DNA from: Bin87 sp965217175
GTDB taxonomy: Bacteria; Chloroflexota; Dehalococcoidia; Lucifugimonadales; UBA3495
DNA length: 64,000 nt
Direction: 5' to 3'
Assembly: GCA_965217175.1 (NCBI GenBank)
Contig: OZ244251.1
Coordinates: forward strand, 1,426,001-1,490,000
Shown in pieces: positions 18,701-26,740 of this stretch. Made by a program: the position numbers and the translations under genes. Every line of letters starts with the position of its first letter. The first letter of the stretch is position 1. A model generated the notes under the pieces. That model ran no database searches. It saw only the letters and a program-made list of their open reading frames with translations, and was not told where the DNA came from.

Positions 18701-19164
18701 AGCGTTACCACGCCGTCTTCATCCACATTGGTGACGGTGACGGTGACGGAATAATCGGCGGAAGATAATGGCGCTGGAGCGTCGTCGGTGGCAATTACGT
18801 TGACGTTGTAGATGTTGTCTGTGCCGTCATCTGCGGGAGCTTCGTAGTCGGGCGAATCATCAAACGTCACTTCCCCGCTGGCGGAGATGGATAGCAGGGC
18901 AGAATCGGCTCCGGTCAAACTCCAGGTTATGTTGTTGCTTTCGGCGTCGGTGGCGGTGTAGGTGGCGACCGTTCCGGTGCCGTTTTCCGCGAACGACGGG
19001 TCAGCCTGGGTAGTGACCGTCGGAGCTGTGTTGGGAGTGGCGGTGGCCTGGTTCGACGCCACTCCGTCTCCGGCTCCGTTAACCGCCCGCACTTCGAAGG
19101 TGTATGCCGTGCCGTCGGTCAGCCCGGTGACGGTGTGAGTGGTTGCCGTGGCGCCGCCAGTCAC
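15751..19164 (-). CDS. Large surface protein with FN3, cadherin-like and IPT-like domains, C-terminally anchored (5' end frameshifted)
   Basis: The open frame encodes at least 1137 residues. In order: the end of a fibronectin III domain; a cadherin-like repeat with Asp-rich calcium motifs (DATDAES-type); a putative-Ig (He-PIG) domain around SWLRFNNATRTFSGTP; several IPT/TIG-like beta-sandwiches; a Pro/Thr stalk of repeated PTNTP/PTDTP units near residues 1010-1070; then one transmembrane helix and RRRAAA. This is a cell-surface adhesion or scaffold architecture typical of Chloroflexota. The only start available in frame is GTG 19164, in mid-domain. The frame stays open and FN3-like up to 19278, where it falls out of phase with a signal peptide (see next entry). 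Confidence 0.75.
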   Translation of the reverse strand: MTGGATATTHTVTGLTDGTAYTFEVRAVNGAGDGVASNQATATPNTAPTVTTQADPSFAENGTGTVATYTATDAESNNITWSLTGADSALLSISASGEVTFDDSPDYEAPADDGTDNIYNVNVIATDDAPAPLSSADYSVTVTVTNVDEDGVVTLAPATAPKVGVEITATLSDPDGGETNHVWKWESTPDGTVAWADISGATAAAYTPVSNDDDKQLRATVTYTDAEAAGKSAMSDTTGAVTENQPPPTPTLADQTATAGTRFSYQFDVVTDSDGNTVTYSATLGNDSALPSWLRFNNATRTFSGTPQAGNEGAITVKVTVTDDGAPPKSTPGTFTITVGAAAECTALAIDQDDSTTPGDTVDLTLSFAPANCGPGALTSELTITLHEDIGVPDDFDKVDVIIRAGGRFEPDWADYNEAEDGTHEIELPGCQAWGPSSQNALGVCDRSGLPASIVLEDIQLPSRPSENGEGYEITIQWDDSTLFTEIIDVAATLDIAGTGSDRREVAYGETITFTGTGFGNNLTVRLYARSGDSEVACTDAGSSGWDEIGTKNANDRGSFSIPIVVDDSAFDSAGAYQVCAVDGGGTRNEMPVSMSVKFGIQVTGDAGQEFTPGEDVRITLIGGGSISAADIDIYVGGRALADSEWDLRGDDLVVTLPPGESGNVQIAVFVNQGQPGAQRANANITVGSLELEVTGLRPAGLILGQSFLVQVDGLAGTEVRSVRIDDIELAFLQGGDIYRSDEYPQVPSNGRFTGSVIAINRDGTLSDQLIRMALDSDGTEELEIEDSAGVVASTEVNVAVPTITIDPAEGSVSRGGEITITGQNFPIYHDDYNREEIEVFVNDRREARIESSSGSWTQKVTIRRNLNSGDRLDIEVRIGDYSFRNLIRGFDLRVTPAELAVIPKELKIGNPFRYTVTGLEGFVRYAIKIDDRLEVVEFTTDDAGNQTGITVIPVDYHRTFATSSGQPATLQVNDSQGARVAGVFFTVILQPEPYQTPTPVPTNTPLPTNTPVPTDTPVPTNTPLPTDTPIPPTDTPVPPTDTPVPPTEPPTPFPTVTPEQTVDAEEVRQTVVAQLQPTLDPDIRDRPARQSDTGAEQNQSIFGSATLVLSVGLAVVLALIVALVVVVLILRRRAAA

Positions 19165-19268
19165 ATCAGCCCATCCTCTGCTGTCCTGCTGGTATTGATA
19201 TTTCGTTATGGAGTTGTTGGATGGGTCTGTCCAACCCGGCGTGACCGATTGGTCGCCGCGGGTTGCGG

Positions 19269-19433
19269 TTAGGCCGAGGGTGCGGCTGGCGCGGCCTGCG
19301 CCTGGGCGATGCCGGCGCCGGATAGCAGGACGGCTGTGGCGGCCACGGCGGCGGCCAGGACTAGCCAGGTTAAGGGCTTGGTTAGCCAGGCGGCGGGACG
19401 GAGAAGGATCGGTGAGTGTGTGGATGCGCGCAC
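19269..19433 (-). pseudogene. Detached signal-peptide segment of the surface protein
   Basis: A GTG at 19433 with GAGGAG just upstream opens a 54-residue frame. It contains a basic N-region, the hydrophobic core TWLVLAAAVAATAVLLSGA and a likely cleavage site after AQAQA, and then stops at TAA (19269-19271). One frame over, the coding sense continues as LGLTATRGDQSVTPGWTDP, a fibronectin III start. The two pieces clearly belong together, so a small indel near 19272-19285 splits one gene. It is either a real disruption or a consensus error. Confidence 0.7.
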
Positions 19434-19636
19434 GGTGCTCCTCGGGTAGTTGTTGACGTGAGTCGTCCGGCCGACGGGAATGTTCCGGTATCGGCCAGCA
19501 TTATATGATACGACGGGAATGGCTCCAAAGATTGGTGGTTTTCGGATTGGGGCCGTTTTGGTTACATAACGTGGTTTTAACGACGCCGTTGGTACTGCCA
19601 CCGCGCGGGTTGGCCGGTATGGGTCGAAGGGCGTTA

Positions 19637-19645
19637 TGCTAAAAT
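19637..19645 (+). promoter_or_regulatory. Extended -10 promoter of the two-component operon
   Basis: TGCTAAAAT fits TGnTAnAAT. The predicted start would be about 6 bases before the ATG at 19658, so the response regulator mRNA may be leaderless; no clear ribosome site is visible. Confidence 0.4.
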
Positions 19646-19657
19646 TTGGCTAATATT

Positions 19658-20440
19658 ATGCCGGCACGTTCGGGAAACATCCTTATTGTTGACGACGAGG
19701 CGACGTCCGCCATCGTGCGGGCGGTTCGCCGGCGTCTGGAAGAAGAGGGCTGGGGCACGCAGGTGGTGAGCAAGGAGGAACACGGTTCCGCCGACGACAT
19801 GATGTGGGCCGCGTTACATGCCATCGATGAAGGGCGGCCCGACGGGGTGATCCTGGATGTGCGCCTGGGAGAATACCGGGACGATCAGTTCAAGGGCCTG
19901 GACATTCTGAAGCGCATCGTGGGTCAGCATCCCCAGCTGCCGGTGCTGATGTTCACCCAATACAGCCAGGGCGTGGAACGGGACACGGTGGCCCGCAGCG
20001 CGCTGAAGGTGAACGCGCCGGTGGAATTCATCGACAAGCTGGCGTCGCCCGAGGAGGTGGCGCTGCGGGTGCGACGGCTGGTGGGCGCGGAGCCGCGGTC
20101 GATAGCCATCGGTGGACGCATTGTAATTGATACCGATGTGGACGTGGTGCTGGTGAGGGACGGCGGGGGTCAGTTGACGCCGGTGTCCGACATCAGCGGG
20201 CGACGGTTCCGCATTCTGAAGGAACTGGCGCAGGCGTGGTACCGCAGTCCGGGCAACCTGGTGCCCTTCGATCGGCTGGAGCGGTACCTGGAGGGGGACG
20301 ACACGCGCGCTTCGCTGCGCGTGCGGGTGCGCGAGATCAAGGTTGCCATCGGGAGGGCGCTGGGGGTGTCACTGGGGGCCAACGATTTCATCGTCAGTGT
20401 GCGCGACCGGGGATACCGGTTGTCGCCGCCGCGGGAATAG
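19658..20440 (+). CDS. Response regulator with C-terminal winged helix
   Basis: The 260-residue protein has a receiver domain with the acidic pair in NILIVDDEAT near residue 10, the phospho-acceptor Asp in GVILDVRLGE near 64, and the conserved Lys in EFIDKLASPEE near 125. The C-terminal half resembles an OmpR-type winged helix, ending VSVRDRGYRLSPP. The loop between the first helices of the receiver is longer than usual. ATG 19658 is preferred to the TTG at 19646 because of the promoter position. It is followed 9 bases later by its histidine kinase. Confidence 0.82.
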   Translation: MPARSGNILIVDDEATSAIVRAVRRRLEEEGWGTQVVSKEEHGSADDMMWAALHAIDEGRPDGVILDVRLGEYRDDQFKGLDILKRIVGQHPQLPVLMFTQYSQGVERDTVARSALKVNAPVEFIDKLASPEEVALRVRRLVGAEPRSIAIGGRIVIDTDVDVVLVRDGGGQLTPVSDISGRRFRILKELAQAWYRSPGNLVPFDRLERYLEGDDTRASLRVRVREIKVAIGRALGVSLGANDFIVSVRDRGYRLSPPRE

Positions 20441-20449
20441 GACGGCAGC

Positions 20450-21433
20450 ATGGCGGTTCTGACGGTGCGGCGCATCGCAGCGCATCCGTGGCCGGCGATT
20501 GTTGGCCTGGCGGCGGCGGCGGGCGGCATTGTGCTGATGCTGCTCTCGATGTTTCTGCCGCTGGTCCGGTTGTTCCCCGAACCGTGGCGAATCGAGCCGC
20601 TGATGTACATCGGGATGGGCGTGGTCGGCCTGGGTCTGGCGGCGGCAGTGGGATTTTACGCCGTGGCCGGTTTGCGGCATCGCAACGGGAACGGGTACGG
20701 CGACGCCGGAGACTGGAGCCGGGTTACCGAGCAGCAGTTTGAAACCTTCCAGCATGACCTGGGGCGGCCGATGCGCCGGATATTGGGCAAGTGCCGGGAG
20801 GTGCGCGGCGTGCTGGCGGCCACCGGTGAGGATGTGTCCATCGTGGTTCACGAACTGCTGGACGAAATCGAGGAGCAGGCGCCATCCTTCCGGCTGATGA
20901 TGGGCAACATGCAGGTGATGATCAACCTGACGACGCCCGACGCCCCGGTGGAACGCTATCCGGTAGAGCCATCCGCAGTGGTCAGTCGCATCGTAGAGCG
21001 TTACATGGGTGAGGCGGGCGAACAGGGCAAGGACATTGTCTGGTGGTCGGAACCGGAGGAATTCGGGCTGGTGTATTCCGACGCATCGGCGCTGGAGCAT
21101 ATAATCGCCAACCTGGTGGACAACGCTCTGCGGTACGGCGGCAACTACATCGAGATCACTGTTACACGAGATACCGACAATTTTGCGGTGCGGGTGTCGG
21201 ATGACGGCCCGGGAATTCCGGCGCACTACCGGAACCACGTGTTCACCCGTGGCTGGACGCCGGAGATGGGTCGCAGCGAAGAGAAGACTTCGTCGGGTCT
21301 GGGCCTGTACATCAGCCGGACGCTGGCCAGACGTTACGGGGGCGAACTGACGGTTGAATCGGTTGCGGCGCCGGCGGAAAACCGGCACACGACGTTCACG
21401 TTGACCCTCCCGGTGGGCGCTCCCGATGCCTAG
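20450..21433 (+). CDS. Membrane sensor histidine kinase
   Basis: This 327-residue protein has two N-terminal membrane helices (residues about 15-40 and 50-72) with almost no extracytoplasmic domain. Next come an H-box FQHDLGRPMRRI with the candidate phospho-His near residue 103 and an HATPase domain with the N-box IIANLVDNALRYGG, G1 DDGPGIP and G2 SSGLGLYISRTLARR. The tiny sensor part suggests it senses membrane state or a partner protein. It is co-transcribed with the response regulator and with a secreted Ig-like protein that follows after 45 bases. Confidence 0.85.
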   Translation: MAVLTVRRIAAHPWPAIVGLAAAAGGIVLMLLSMFLPLVRLFPEPWRIEPLMYIGMGVVGLGLAAAVGFYAVAGLRHRNGNGYGDAGDWSRVTEQQFETFQHDLGRPMRRILGKCREVRGVLAATGEDVSIVVHELLDEIEEQAPSFRLMMGNMQVMINLTTPDAPVERYPVEPSAVVSRIVERYMGEAGEQGKDIVWWSEPEEFGLVYSDASALEHIIANLVDNALRYGGNYIEITVTRDTDNFAVRVSDDGPGIPAHYRNHVFTRGWTPEMGRSEEKTSSGLGLYISRTLARRYGGELTVESVAAPAENRHTTFTLTLPVGAPDA

Positions 21434-21478
21434 GTTCCCAGTCGCACCGTTCCCAGGATCGCGCTGGCGACTGACGCA

Positions 21479-22315
21479 TTGAGACAGGAAATTGTAGTCG
21501 GGGTTCTGGTTGGTCTGCTGGCCGCTACGTTTGTGGCGGTGTGGGCGTTGGGATTGCCTGCCACGCCCGACATCGCGCCGGCATCCCGCATTTCGCAGAC
21601 CGCCACGCCGCCGGTGGACTTCGTGGCGACGCTCACCGCGCTGCCGGCAACATTGACGCCTCGACCCACCGCCACGCCGCCGCCCACCGCGCCGCCGCCG
21701 CCCACACCGCCGCCCACCGTCCCGCCGTCTCCCACGCCTACGCCCAGACCCACGCTAACACCGTCGCCCACTCCCGCGCCGATGCTGTTTCTGCAAGTGC
21801 GAAGTCCCCGGCCGTTTGAAGTGCTGCGCGGCCTGCCGAGGGTGGAAGTGGAAGGGGTCACGCTGCCCGGGTCGGTTATTCTGATTACCTACACCAGCAG
21901 CAGCCAACCGGATCGCGTGGATCGGCTGCCGTCGGATTCAAACGGCGCATTTACGCGGGCGGTGCCATTGAGCCTGGGGTTCAACGTGATCGAAATCGTC
22001 AGCGTGCACGGGTCTTCAAACCAGGAGGTGCGCCAGTCCGTACCGGTGGAATATGATCCCACGCCGCTGGAGTTGACGGTCAATATCACGGAGCCGGCGG
22101 ATGGCGCGGTGGTAACCGGACCGGTGTTGGCGGTATTGGGTAAATCCTCCCCGGGCGCGTTGGTCGTACTTAACAACGTGGTGGCGGCAGTGGACGAAAA
22201 CGGCAGCTGGCAAACGAACATTCTCCTTCAGCCTGGGCTCAATGAAATCAGGGTCATGGCGAGTCAGGACGGCGACACCGTTGAGGACGCCATAACCGTC
22301 ACCTACGCTCGGTGA
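21479..22315 (+). CDS. Membrane-anchored protein with Pro/Thr stalk and Ig-like domains
   Basis: A TTG start gives 278 residues. There is an uncleaved or signal-type membrane helix (VVGVLVGLLAATFVAVWALG), then a Pro/Thr stalk of about 60 residues built from TPPPT and TPTPRP units, then two beta-sandwich domains resembling bacterial Ig-like or glucodextranase-B domains (VEVEGVTLPGSVILI and VLAVLGKSSPGALVVLNN). It is likely extracytoplasmic. It directly follows the kinase and may be its signalling partner; that is inference. The start is uncertain because no strong ribosome site is seen. Confidence 0.68.
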   Translation: MRQEIVVGVLVGLLAATFVAVWALGLPATPDIAPASRISQTATPPVDFVATLTALPATLTPRPTATPPPTAPPPPTPPPTVPPSPTPTPRPTLTPSPTPAPMLFLQVRSPRPFEVLRGLPRVEVEGVTLPGSVILITYTSSSQPDRVDRLPSDSNGAFTRAVPLSLGFNVIEIVSVHGSSNQEVRQSVPVEYDPTPLELTVNITEPADGAVVTGPVLAVLGKSSPGALVVLNNVVAAVDENGSWQTNILLQPGLNEIRVMASQDGDTVEDAITVTYAR

Positions 22316-22362
22316 TCGGGGAACCCGGTGGTGTGCGCCAATAGAGTCGCGCGGCATTGACG

Positions 22363-22371
22363 TGGTATAAT
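22363..22371 (+). promoter_or_regulatory. Extended -10 promoter of dnaG-rpoD
   Basis: TGGTATAAT is a perfect TGnTATAAT. It lies 43 bases before the dnaG ATG, downstream of the Ig-like gene. No matching -35 is seen. Confidence 0.5.
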
Positions 22372-22413
22372 AACCTTTGACCCAGTCTGCCCAAAAATTA
22401 GTGTTTGACGCAA

Positions 22414-24255
22414 ATGACGCAAATAGATGACATAAAAAGCCGGGTAGATATCGTAGAGTTGGTCGCCTCGTATGTAAACCTGCAGCGGTCTGGAAATTCC
22501 TACAAGGCCAACTGCCCGTTCCACCAGGAGAGGACGCCATCTTTCTACGTGTTTGCCGACCGTCAATCCTGGCGCTGCTTCGGCGCCTGCGCCGAGGGCG
22601 GGGATGCGCTGTCGTTCGTGATGAAGGCGGAACGGCTGGATTTTCGGGAAGCGCTGCACCGTCTGGGCGCCCGGGTGGGAGTGGTTATAGAGGACCGGAA
22701 CACCAGCGGGGTGGGCGATCAGCTGTATCAGATCAACGACGCCGCCCGGCGATATTTCCAGCGATTGCTGGATGAACCGGAGGGCAAATTCGTCAGGGAT
22801 TATCTGGCTGACCGCGGCCTCAACGATCAGACGATCCAGATGTTTGAATTGGGGTACAGCCCGCCTCGGGACAATCGCCTGCTGGCGCACCTGACCGAAG
22901 TCGGCCACACCAGGGAGCTGGTTGCCCAGGCCGGGTTGGCCCGGGAAACGGATGATGGCCGATACTACGATCTTTTCCGGGGTCGATTGATTATCCCCAT
23001 ACGCGACTGGTCGGGTCGGGTGGCCGGTTTCGGCAGTCGCGCCCTCAACGCGGATGCGGTGGCCAAGTACCTGAACACGCCGCGAACGCCGGTGTTCGAC
23101 AAGTCAAGGATTCTCTACGCCATGCACCTGGCCAAGGAGCCGGTGAGGCAGAAGGGCGTGGTGGTTGTTGAAGGATACATGGATGCCATCATGGCGCACC
23201 AGCATGGGTTCGACAACGTGGTCGCATCGATGGGTACGGCGGTAACTGAGCAGCAGGTGGCGCTGGTGCGCCGGCTCACGACTCACGTTACGATGGCGCT
23301 GGACGGCGATCCGGCGGGGCGCAACGCCACGCTGCGCAGCCTGGAATCGTCGTGGGGAGTGTTCCAGCAACGCAATGCCCGGGCATCGCAGGCCGGAGCG
23401 GTTTCGGTGCTGCAGCGATCAGAAGCCATGGAGATGCTGGTGGCGGAGTTGCCGTCGGGTCAGGACCCGGATGACTTCATACGCGCTACACCGCAGGAAT
23501 GGCCGGCGTTCGTGGCCGGGGCGTCCCCGCTGTTTGAGTACTTGCTGGCTTCGTTGTCGGCCCGTGCCGACCTGAACAATGCCGACGACAAGGCGTGGGT
23601 GGCTCAAACCATGCTTCGCTTTGTGGCGCAGGTGCCGGATGCGATTCGCCGGGACCTTTACCTGGATGAACTGTCGGTGCGCCTGCGGGTCAACAGCGAG
23701 ACCTTGCGTTCGGCCATGAGGACGGTGGGCCGAAGTCCGGGTCGCCGGGCAGGTGGCGAAACGCCGCCAGCTACGGCGGACGCGGCAACGCCGGCTCCAA
23801 GCCGCACGGAAGACGTAGCCGAGGAATACTGCCTGGCAATGCTGCTGCAGCACTGGGACGAACTGGGACCGGAAGCTGCCATTGCAGTGTCCGCCGACTG
23901 GTTCGAGCGCTCAGAGCACCGGGAAATCTATCGCAGCATCCTGAGGGCGCGATCCGGGGGTGAGAATGGGTCCGATGGCGGGGAGATGGCCGAGATACTG
24001 GTTGCGCCGGAGGTCGAATCTCATCTGAATCTACTACGCGCACGGGAATTGATGCTGGCGAGCACATCCAGACTGGAACAGGCCTGGAAACAGATTAGAC
24101 TTGGAATCGAGAAGGAATTCCTGAACAAAGAAATCTCCCAGCTGCTGACAGTGCTTCAGGATGAAGCGGATTGGGAGTCGCCCGCCGCCAGGCAGGTGCA
24201 AGCTGGAAAAGAGCGGGTTCGCGAAATCAACCAGGAATTGGCCGGTGTTACCTAG
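22414..24255 (+). CDS. dnaG: DNA primase
   Basis: The 613-residue primase lays down RNA primers for replication. It has the zinc-binding CHC2 domain (CPFHQERTPSFY then RCFGACAEGGD; the second pair carries one extra residue, giving Cys-x3-Cys) and a primase core with FRGRLIIPIRDWSGRVAGFG. The TOPRIM motif is VVVVEGYMDAIMAHQHG, with the Asp-x-Asp in ALDGDPAG. A C-terminal helicase-binding region follows. ATG 22414 is chosen over TTG 22405. It is followed 89 bases later by rpoD, the classical macromolecular-synthesis pairing. Confidence 0.95.
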   Translation: MTQIDDIKSRVDIVELVASYVNLQRSGNSYKANCPFHQERTPSFYVFADRQSWRCFGACAEGGDALSFVMKAERLDFREALHRLGARVGVVIEDRNTSGVGDQLYQINDAARRYFQRLLDEPEGKFVRDYLADRGLNDQTIQMFELGYSPPRDNRLLAHLTEVGHTRELVAQAGLARETDDGRYYDLFRGRLIIPIRDWSGRVAGFGSRALNADAVAKYLNTPRTPVFDKSRILYAMHLAKEPVRQKGVVVVEGYMDAIMAHQHGFDNVVASMGTAVTEQQVALVRRLTTHVTMALDGDPAGRNATLRSLESSWGVFQQRNARASQAGAVSVLQRSEAMEMLVAELPSGQDPDDFIRATPQEWPAFVAGASPLFEYLLASLSARADLNNADDKAWVAQTMLRFVAQVPDAIRRDLYLDELSVRLRVNSETLRSAMRTVGRSPGRRAGGETPPATADAATPAPSRTEDVAEEYCLAMLLQHWDELGPEAAIAVSADWFERSEHREIYRSILRARSGGENGSDGGEMAEILVAPEVESHLNLLRARELMLASTSRLEQAWKQIRLGIEKEFLNKEISQLLTVLQDEADWESPAARQVQAGKERVREINQELAGVT

Positions 24256-24344
24256 CCGGCGGACGGTCCATGCCGGCTCGCATTGATACGACCTAAACCA
24301 ACAAGCGCCCATAGTTTGGCCACAAGCAAAACCGGGAGAAAAAT

Positions 24345-26126
24345 ATGACCATAATTAACAGTCGCCGCGCCGTGATCGTTGATGACGAGAATGGGGAATA
24401 CGAAGGGAACGAATCCGTTGTCATAGCCGACGATGACGAAGAGGTCTACGAAACGGCTCGCACGGCAATAGCCGTGAACGATGACGAAGACGAAGACCCG
24501 GTTGACGACGACGACACCGCGGAGGACGAGGTGGTGGTGACTGCTGTGGCGGTGGAAGACCCGGACGCGGCGGATGACGAATGGCAGATTCGCCGGGTTG
24601 CGGCAGCTCGCACGGTGTTGCCGGATCTTGACGGCCCGTCGCCGCGGGATATCCAGCGGGAGGAGCGCGACTGGGCCGACGTGGATACCAACGAAGGCAC
24701 CGATGCGCTGGACGACCCGGTGCGGATGTACCTGCGGGAGATCGGTCGGGTTGATTTGCTGACGTCGGCTGATGAACGTCGGTTGGCGCGGGAGTTGGAA
24801 GGACTGAACCACCTGAACAAGCTGGAGAAGGAACTGGCAGAGCAGCCGGCCGAAGATCCGGCTGTTAGCTACGTGGCGCTCGGCGACGAAGTTCCTGCCG
24901 AAAGCATGGCGTGGGAAGCCGCCATGGTGTTGCTGGCCCGAATTGCAAACTCTGCTGCCCTGGTGCGCTCGATCTCCCGATACCTGGATCTTGAACCCAG
25001 CATGTCGCTTCGGGAAGTGCAGGAATCTCCCCCATTGCGGAAGGCGATCGATGCCGAGGTATCCCCGGTAATGGTGGAGCAAATCGCCCGCGACGTGGAC
25101 ATTACGCAAGAAGTTGCGCATCAGCGCGTGGTCCAGCTGTCGTTGGACACCTGGGTGCTGCCTCCGCGGGTGGCCGATGCGGTTACCGCGTACGTGCCGG
25201 TGTGGGCCGAACTTCACCCCGAGGGCGTGGGGGGATGTTATACCCCGGAGCAGTGTGTAGACGTGCCGCCGCTTTACGCCGAGGATGACCAGTGCTCGTT
25301 GCTGCTGCTGAGTCAGTTGCTTCGGGACCCGGGGCTGAGCGACCTGGTGGAGATGGAGAATTTCAACGCGGCGCTGCATTTCGATCGAATCAAGAGGAAC
25401 GGCGAGCGTGCTCAAACCCATCTTACCGAAGCGAATTTGCGGCTGGTGGTCAGCGTGGCCAAGAAGTACATCGGCCGCGGAATGGCGCTGCTGGACATGA
25501 TTCAGGAAGGCAATATCGGTTTGATCCGCGCGGTGGAAAAGTTCGACTACCGCAAGGGTTACAAATTCAGCACCTATGCCACCTGGTGGATTCGCCAGGC
25601 GATTACACGGGCGATTGCGGATCAGGCGCGCACGATACGCATACCGGTTCACATGGTGGAGACCATCAACAAGCTGATGCGCCACCACCGGCGTCTTCTG
25701 CAGGAAAAGGGGCGTGAACCCACCACCGAAGAGTTGGCCGAAGCCATGGAGATGACACCTGAAAAGGTGGAAGAGATTCAGAAGATATCTCAGGAGCCGG
25801 TTTCGCTGGAGACTCCCATTGGGGAAGAAGAAGATTCATTCCTGGGTGACTTTATCGAAGACCGAACTACTCTGGCGCCGGCCGATGCCGCATCAGCCCA
25901 ACTGTTGCGTGAACAGGTTCAGGAAGTACTGAACTCGCTGACTGATCGGGAAAGCCGTGTGCTGAAGCTGCGCTTCGGCCTGGAAGACGGCCGTACCCGT
26001 ACGCTGGAAGAGGTCGGTAGAGAATTCGGCGTTACACGGGAAAGGATTCGCCAGATCGAGGCCAAGGCCATTCGCAAATTGCGGCATCCATCGCGCTCCA
26101 AAAAGCTGCGCGATTATCTGGAATAA
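24345..26126 (+). CDS. rpoD: Primary sigma factor RpoD
   Basis: A 593-residue sigma-70. The first 90 residues are strongly acidic (runs of DDDE), like region 1.1. Region 1.2 is DPVRMYLREIGRVDLL near 127. A non-conserved insertion of about 200 residues follows. Regions 2.1-2.4 contain DMIQEGNIGLIRAVEKFDY and YATWWIRQAITRAIADQ; region 3 follows; region 4.2 ends TRERIRQIEAKAIRKLRHP. GGGAGAAAAAT precedes the ATG. As the housekeeping sigma factor it would read the TTGACA/TATAAT promoters seen here. Confidence 0.95.
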   Translation: MTIINSRRAVIVDDENGEYEGNESVVIADDDEEVYETARTAIAVNDDEDEDPVDDDDTAEDEVVVTAVAVEDPDAADDEWQIRRVAAARTVLPDLDGPSPRDIQREERDWADVDTNEGTDALDDPVRMYLREIGRVDLLTSADERRLARELEGLNHLNKLEKELAEQPAEDPAVSYVALGDEVPAESMAWEAAMVLLARIANSAALVRSISRYLDLEPSMSLREVQESPPLRKAIDAEVSPVMVEQIARDVDITQEVAHQRVVQLSLDTWVLPPRVADAVTAYVPVWAELHPEGVGGCYTPEQCVDVPPLYAEDDQCSLLLLSQLLRDPGLSDLVEMENFNAALHFDRIKRNGERAQTHLTEANLRLVVSVAKKYIGRGMALLDMIQEGNIGLIRAVEKFDYRKGYKFSTYATWWIRQAITRAIADQARTIRIPVHMVETINKLMRHHRRLLQEKGREPTTEELAEAMEMTPEKVEEIQKISQEPVSLETPIGEEEDSFLGDFIEDRTTLAPADAASAQLLREQVQEVLNSLTDRESRVLKLRFGLEDGRTRTLEEVGREFGVTRERIRQIEAKAIRKLRHPSRSKKLRDYLE

Positions 26127-26429
26127 CCTTTAATCAACCGGCCGTGGTTCGTGTATAACGGCCGGCAACATATTGGCGTTGGTTAACGCTGCATTGAAGC
26201 TGTGGGCTACCCTCTAACCCGCAGCTTCGGCTTTGCTGGATGACGCGCGTTGCCGACATGGCTGACCCAGCCGGACAGTGGCGGCCCCATTCGCCGGGTT
26301 TGTCCAGCGTATCCGAGCAAAACGCGAAAAGCCTGCTTGCCGTTGTGCAAGCAGGCGGGCGCAGCGCGTAGATATAATTCTTCGCACGGGCCCGACGACT
26401 GCTCGGCGATCTATTGGGAGGTGAATTCT
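26127..26429. other. rpoD downstream region with two hairpins
   Basis: No gene is supported in this 303-base gap. It holds a perfect 8-bp stem at 26138-26145/26158-26165 with a 12-base loop, and a perfect 10-bp stem GCCTGCTTGC at 26331-26340/26347-26356 with a 6-base loop. Neither has a T-run, so they may be Rho-assisted end structures or processing sites rather than intrinsic terminators. Confidence 0.4.
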
Positions 26430-26624
26430 GTGGAGTCTATGGAGATGCCGATCTGCCAACAGTGCAATATTGGTACATTGGTGCCGCTATCGGACTATGG
26501 CGCCCAGGGGGCCGCAGTTCACTATAAAGCGTGGACGTGCACCAACCCGGGTTGTGGCTACAACATCAAAATTCGTAACGGCGATATTTTCGTCAACGAA
26601 CCGATAAGAACGGGTCGCCACTAA
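26430..26624 (+). CDS. Small zinc-ribbon protein
   Basis: A 64-residue protein is read from GTG 26430, with GGGAGGTG 7-8 bases upstream fixing the start. Two cysteine pairs, CQQC and CTNPGC, are separated by about 30 residues including aromatic and Gly residues, as in a zinc ribbon. The C-terminus is IRNGDIFVNEPIRTGRH. It is too small for an enzyme; a nucleic-acid-binding or accessory role is possible but unproven. It sits alone between rpoD and the sortase-like gene. Confidence 0.65.
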   Translation: MESMEMPICQQCNIGTLVPLSDYGAQGAAVHYKAWTCTNPGCGYNIKIRNGDIFVNEPIRTGRH

Positions 26625-26740
26625 CGATACTGGATTACGGGCGAAATACGGCTTCCGCCAGTTCCAATCGGCCGGCGGATAATCCCTGAGGCACGGACAA
26701 TCCCCGTCGGTTGGTAAGCGCAATACATTCAGGTGTGGAA

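Noticed and set aside
24252..25688. A 478-codon minus-strand ORF opposite rpoD
   Set aside because: It is the antisense shadow of a high-GC gene; the plus strand encodes an unmistakable sigma-70.
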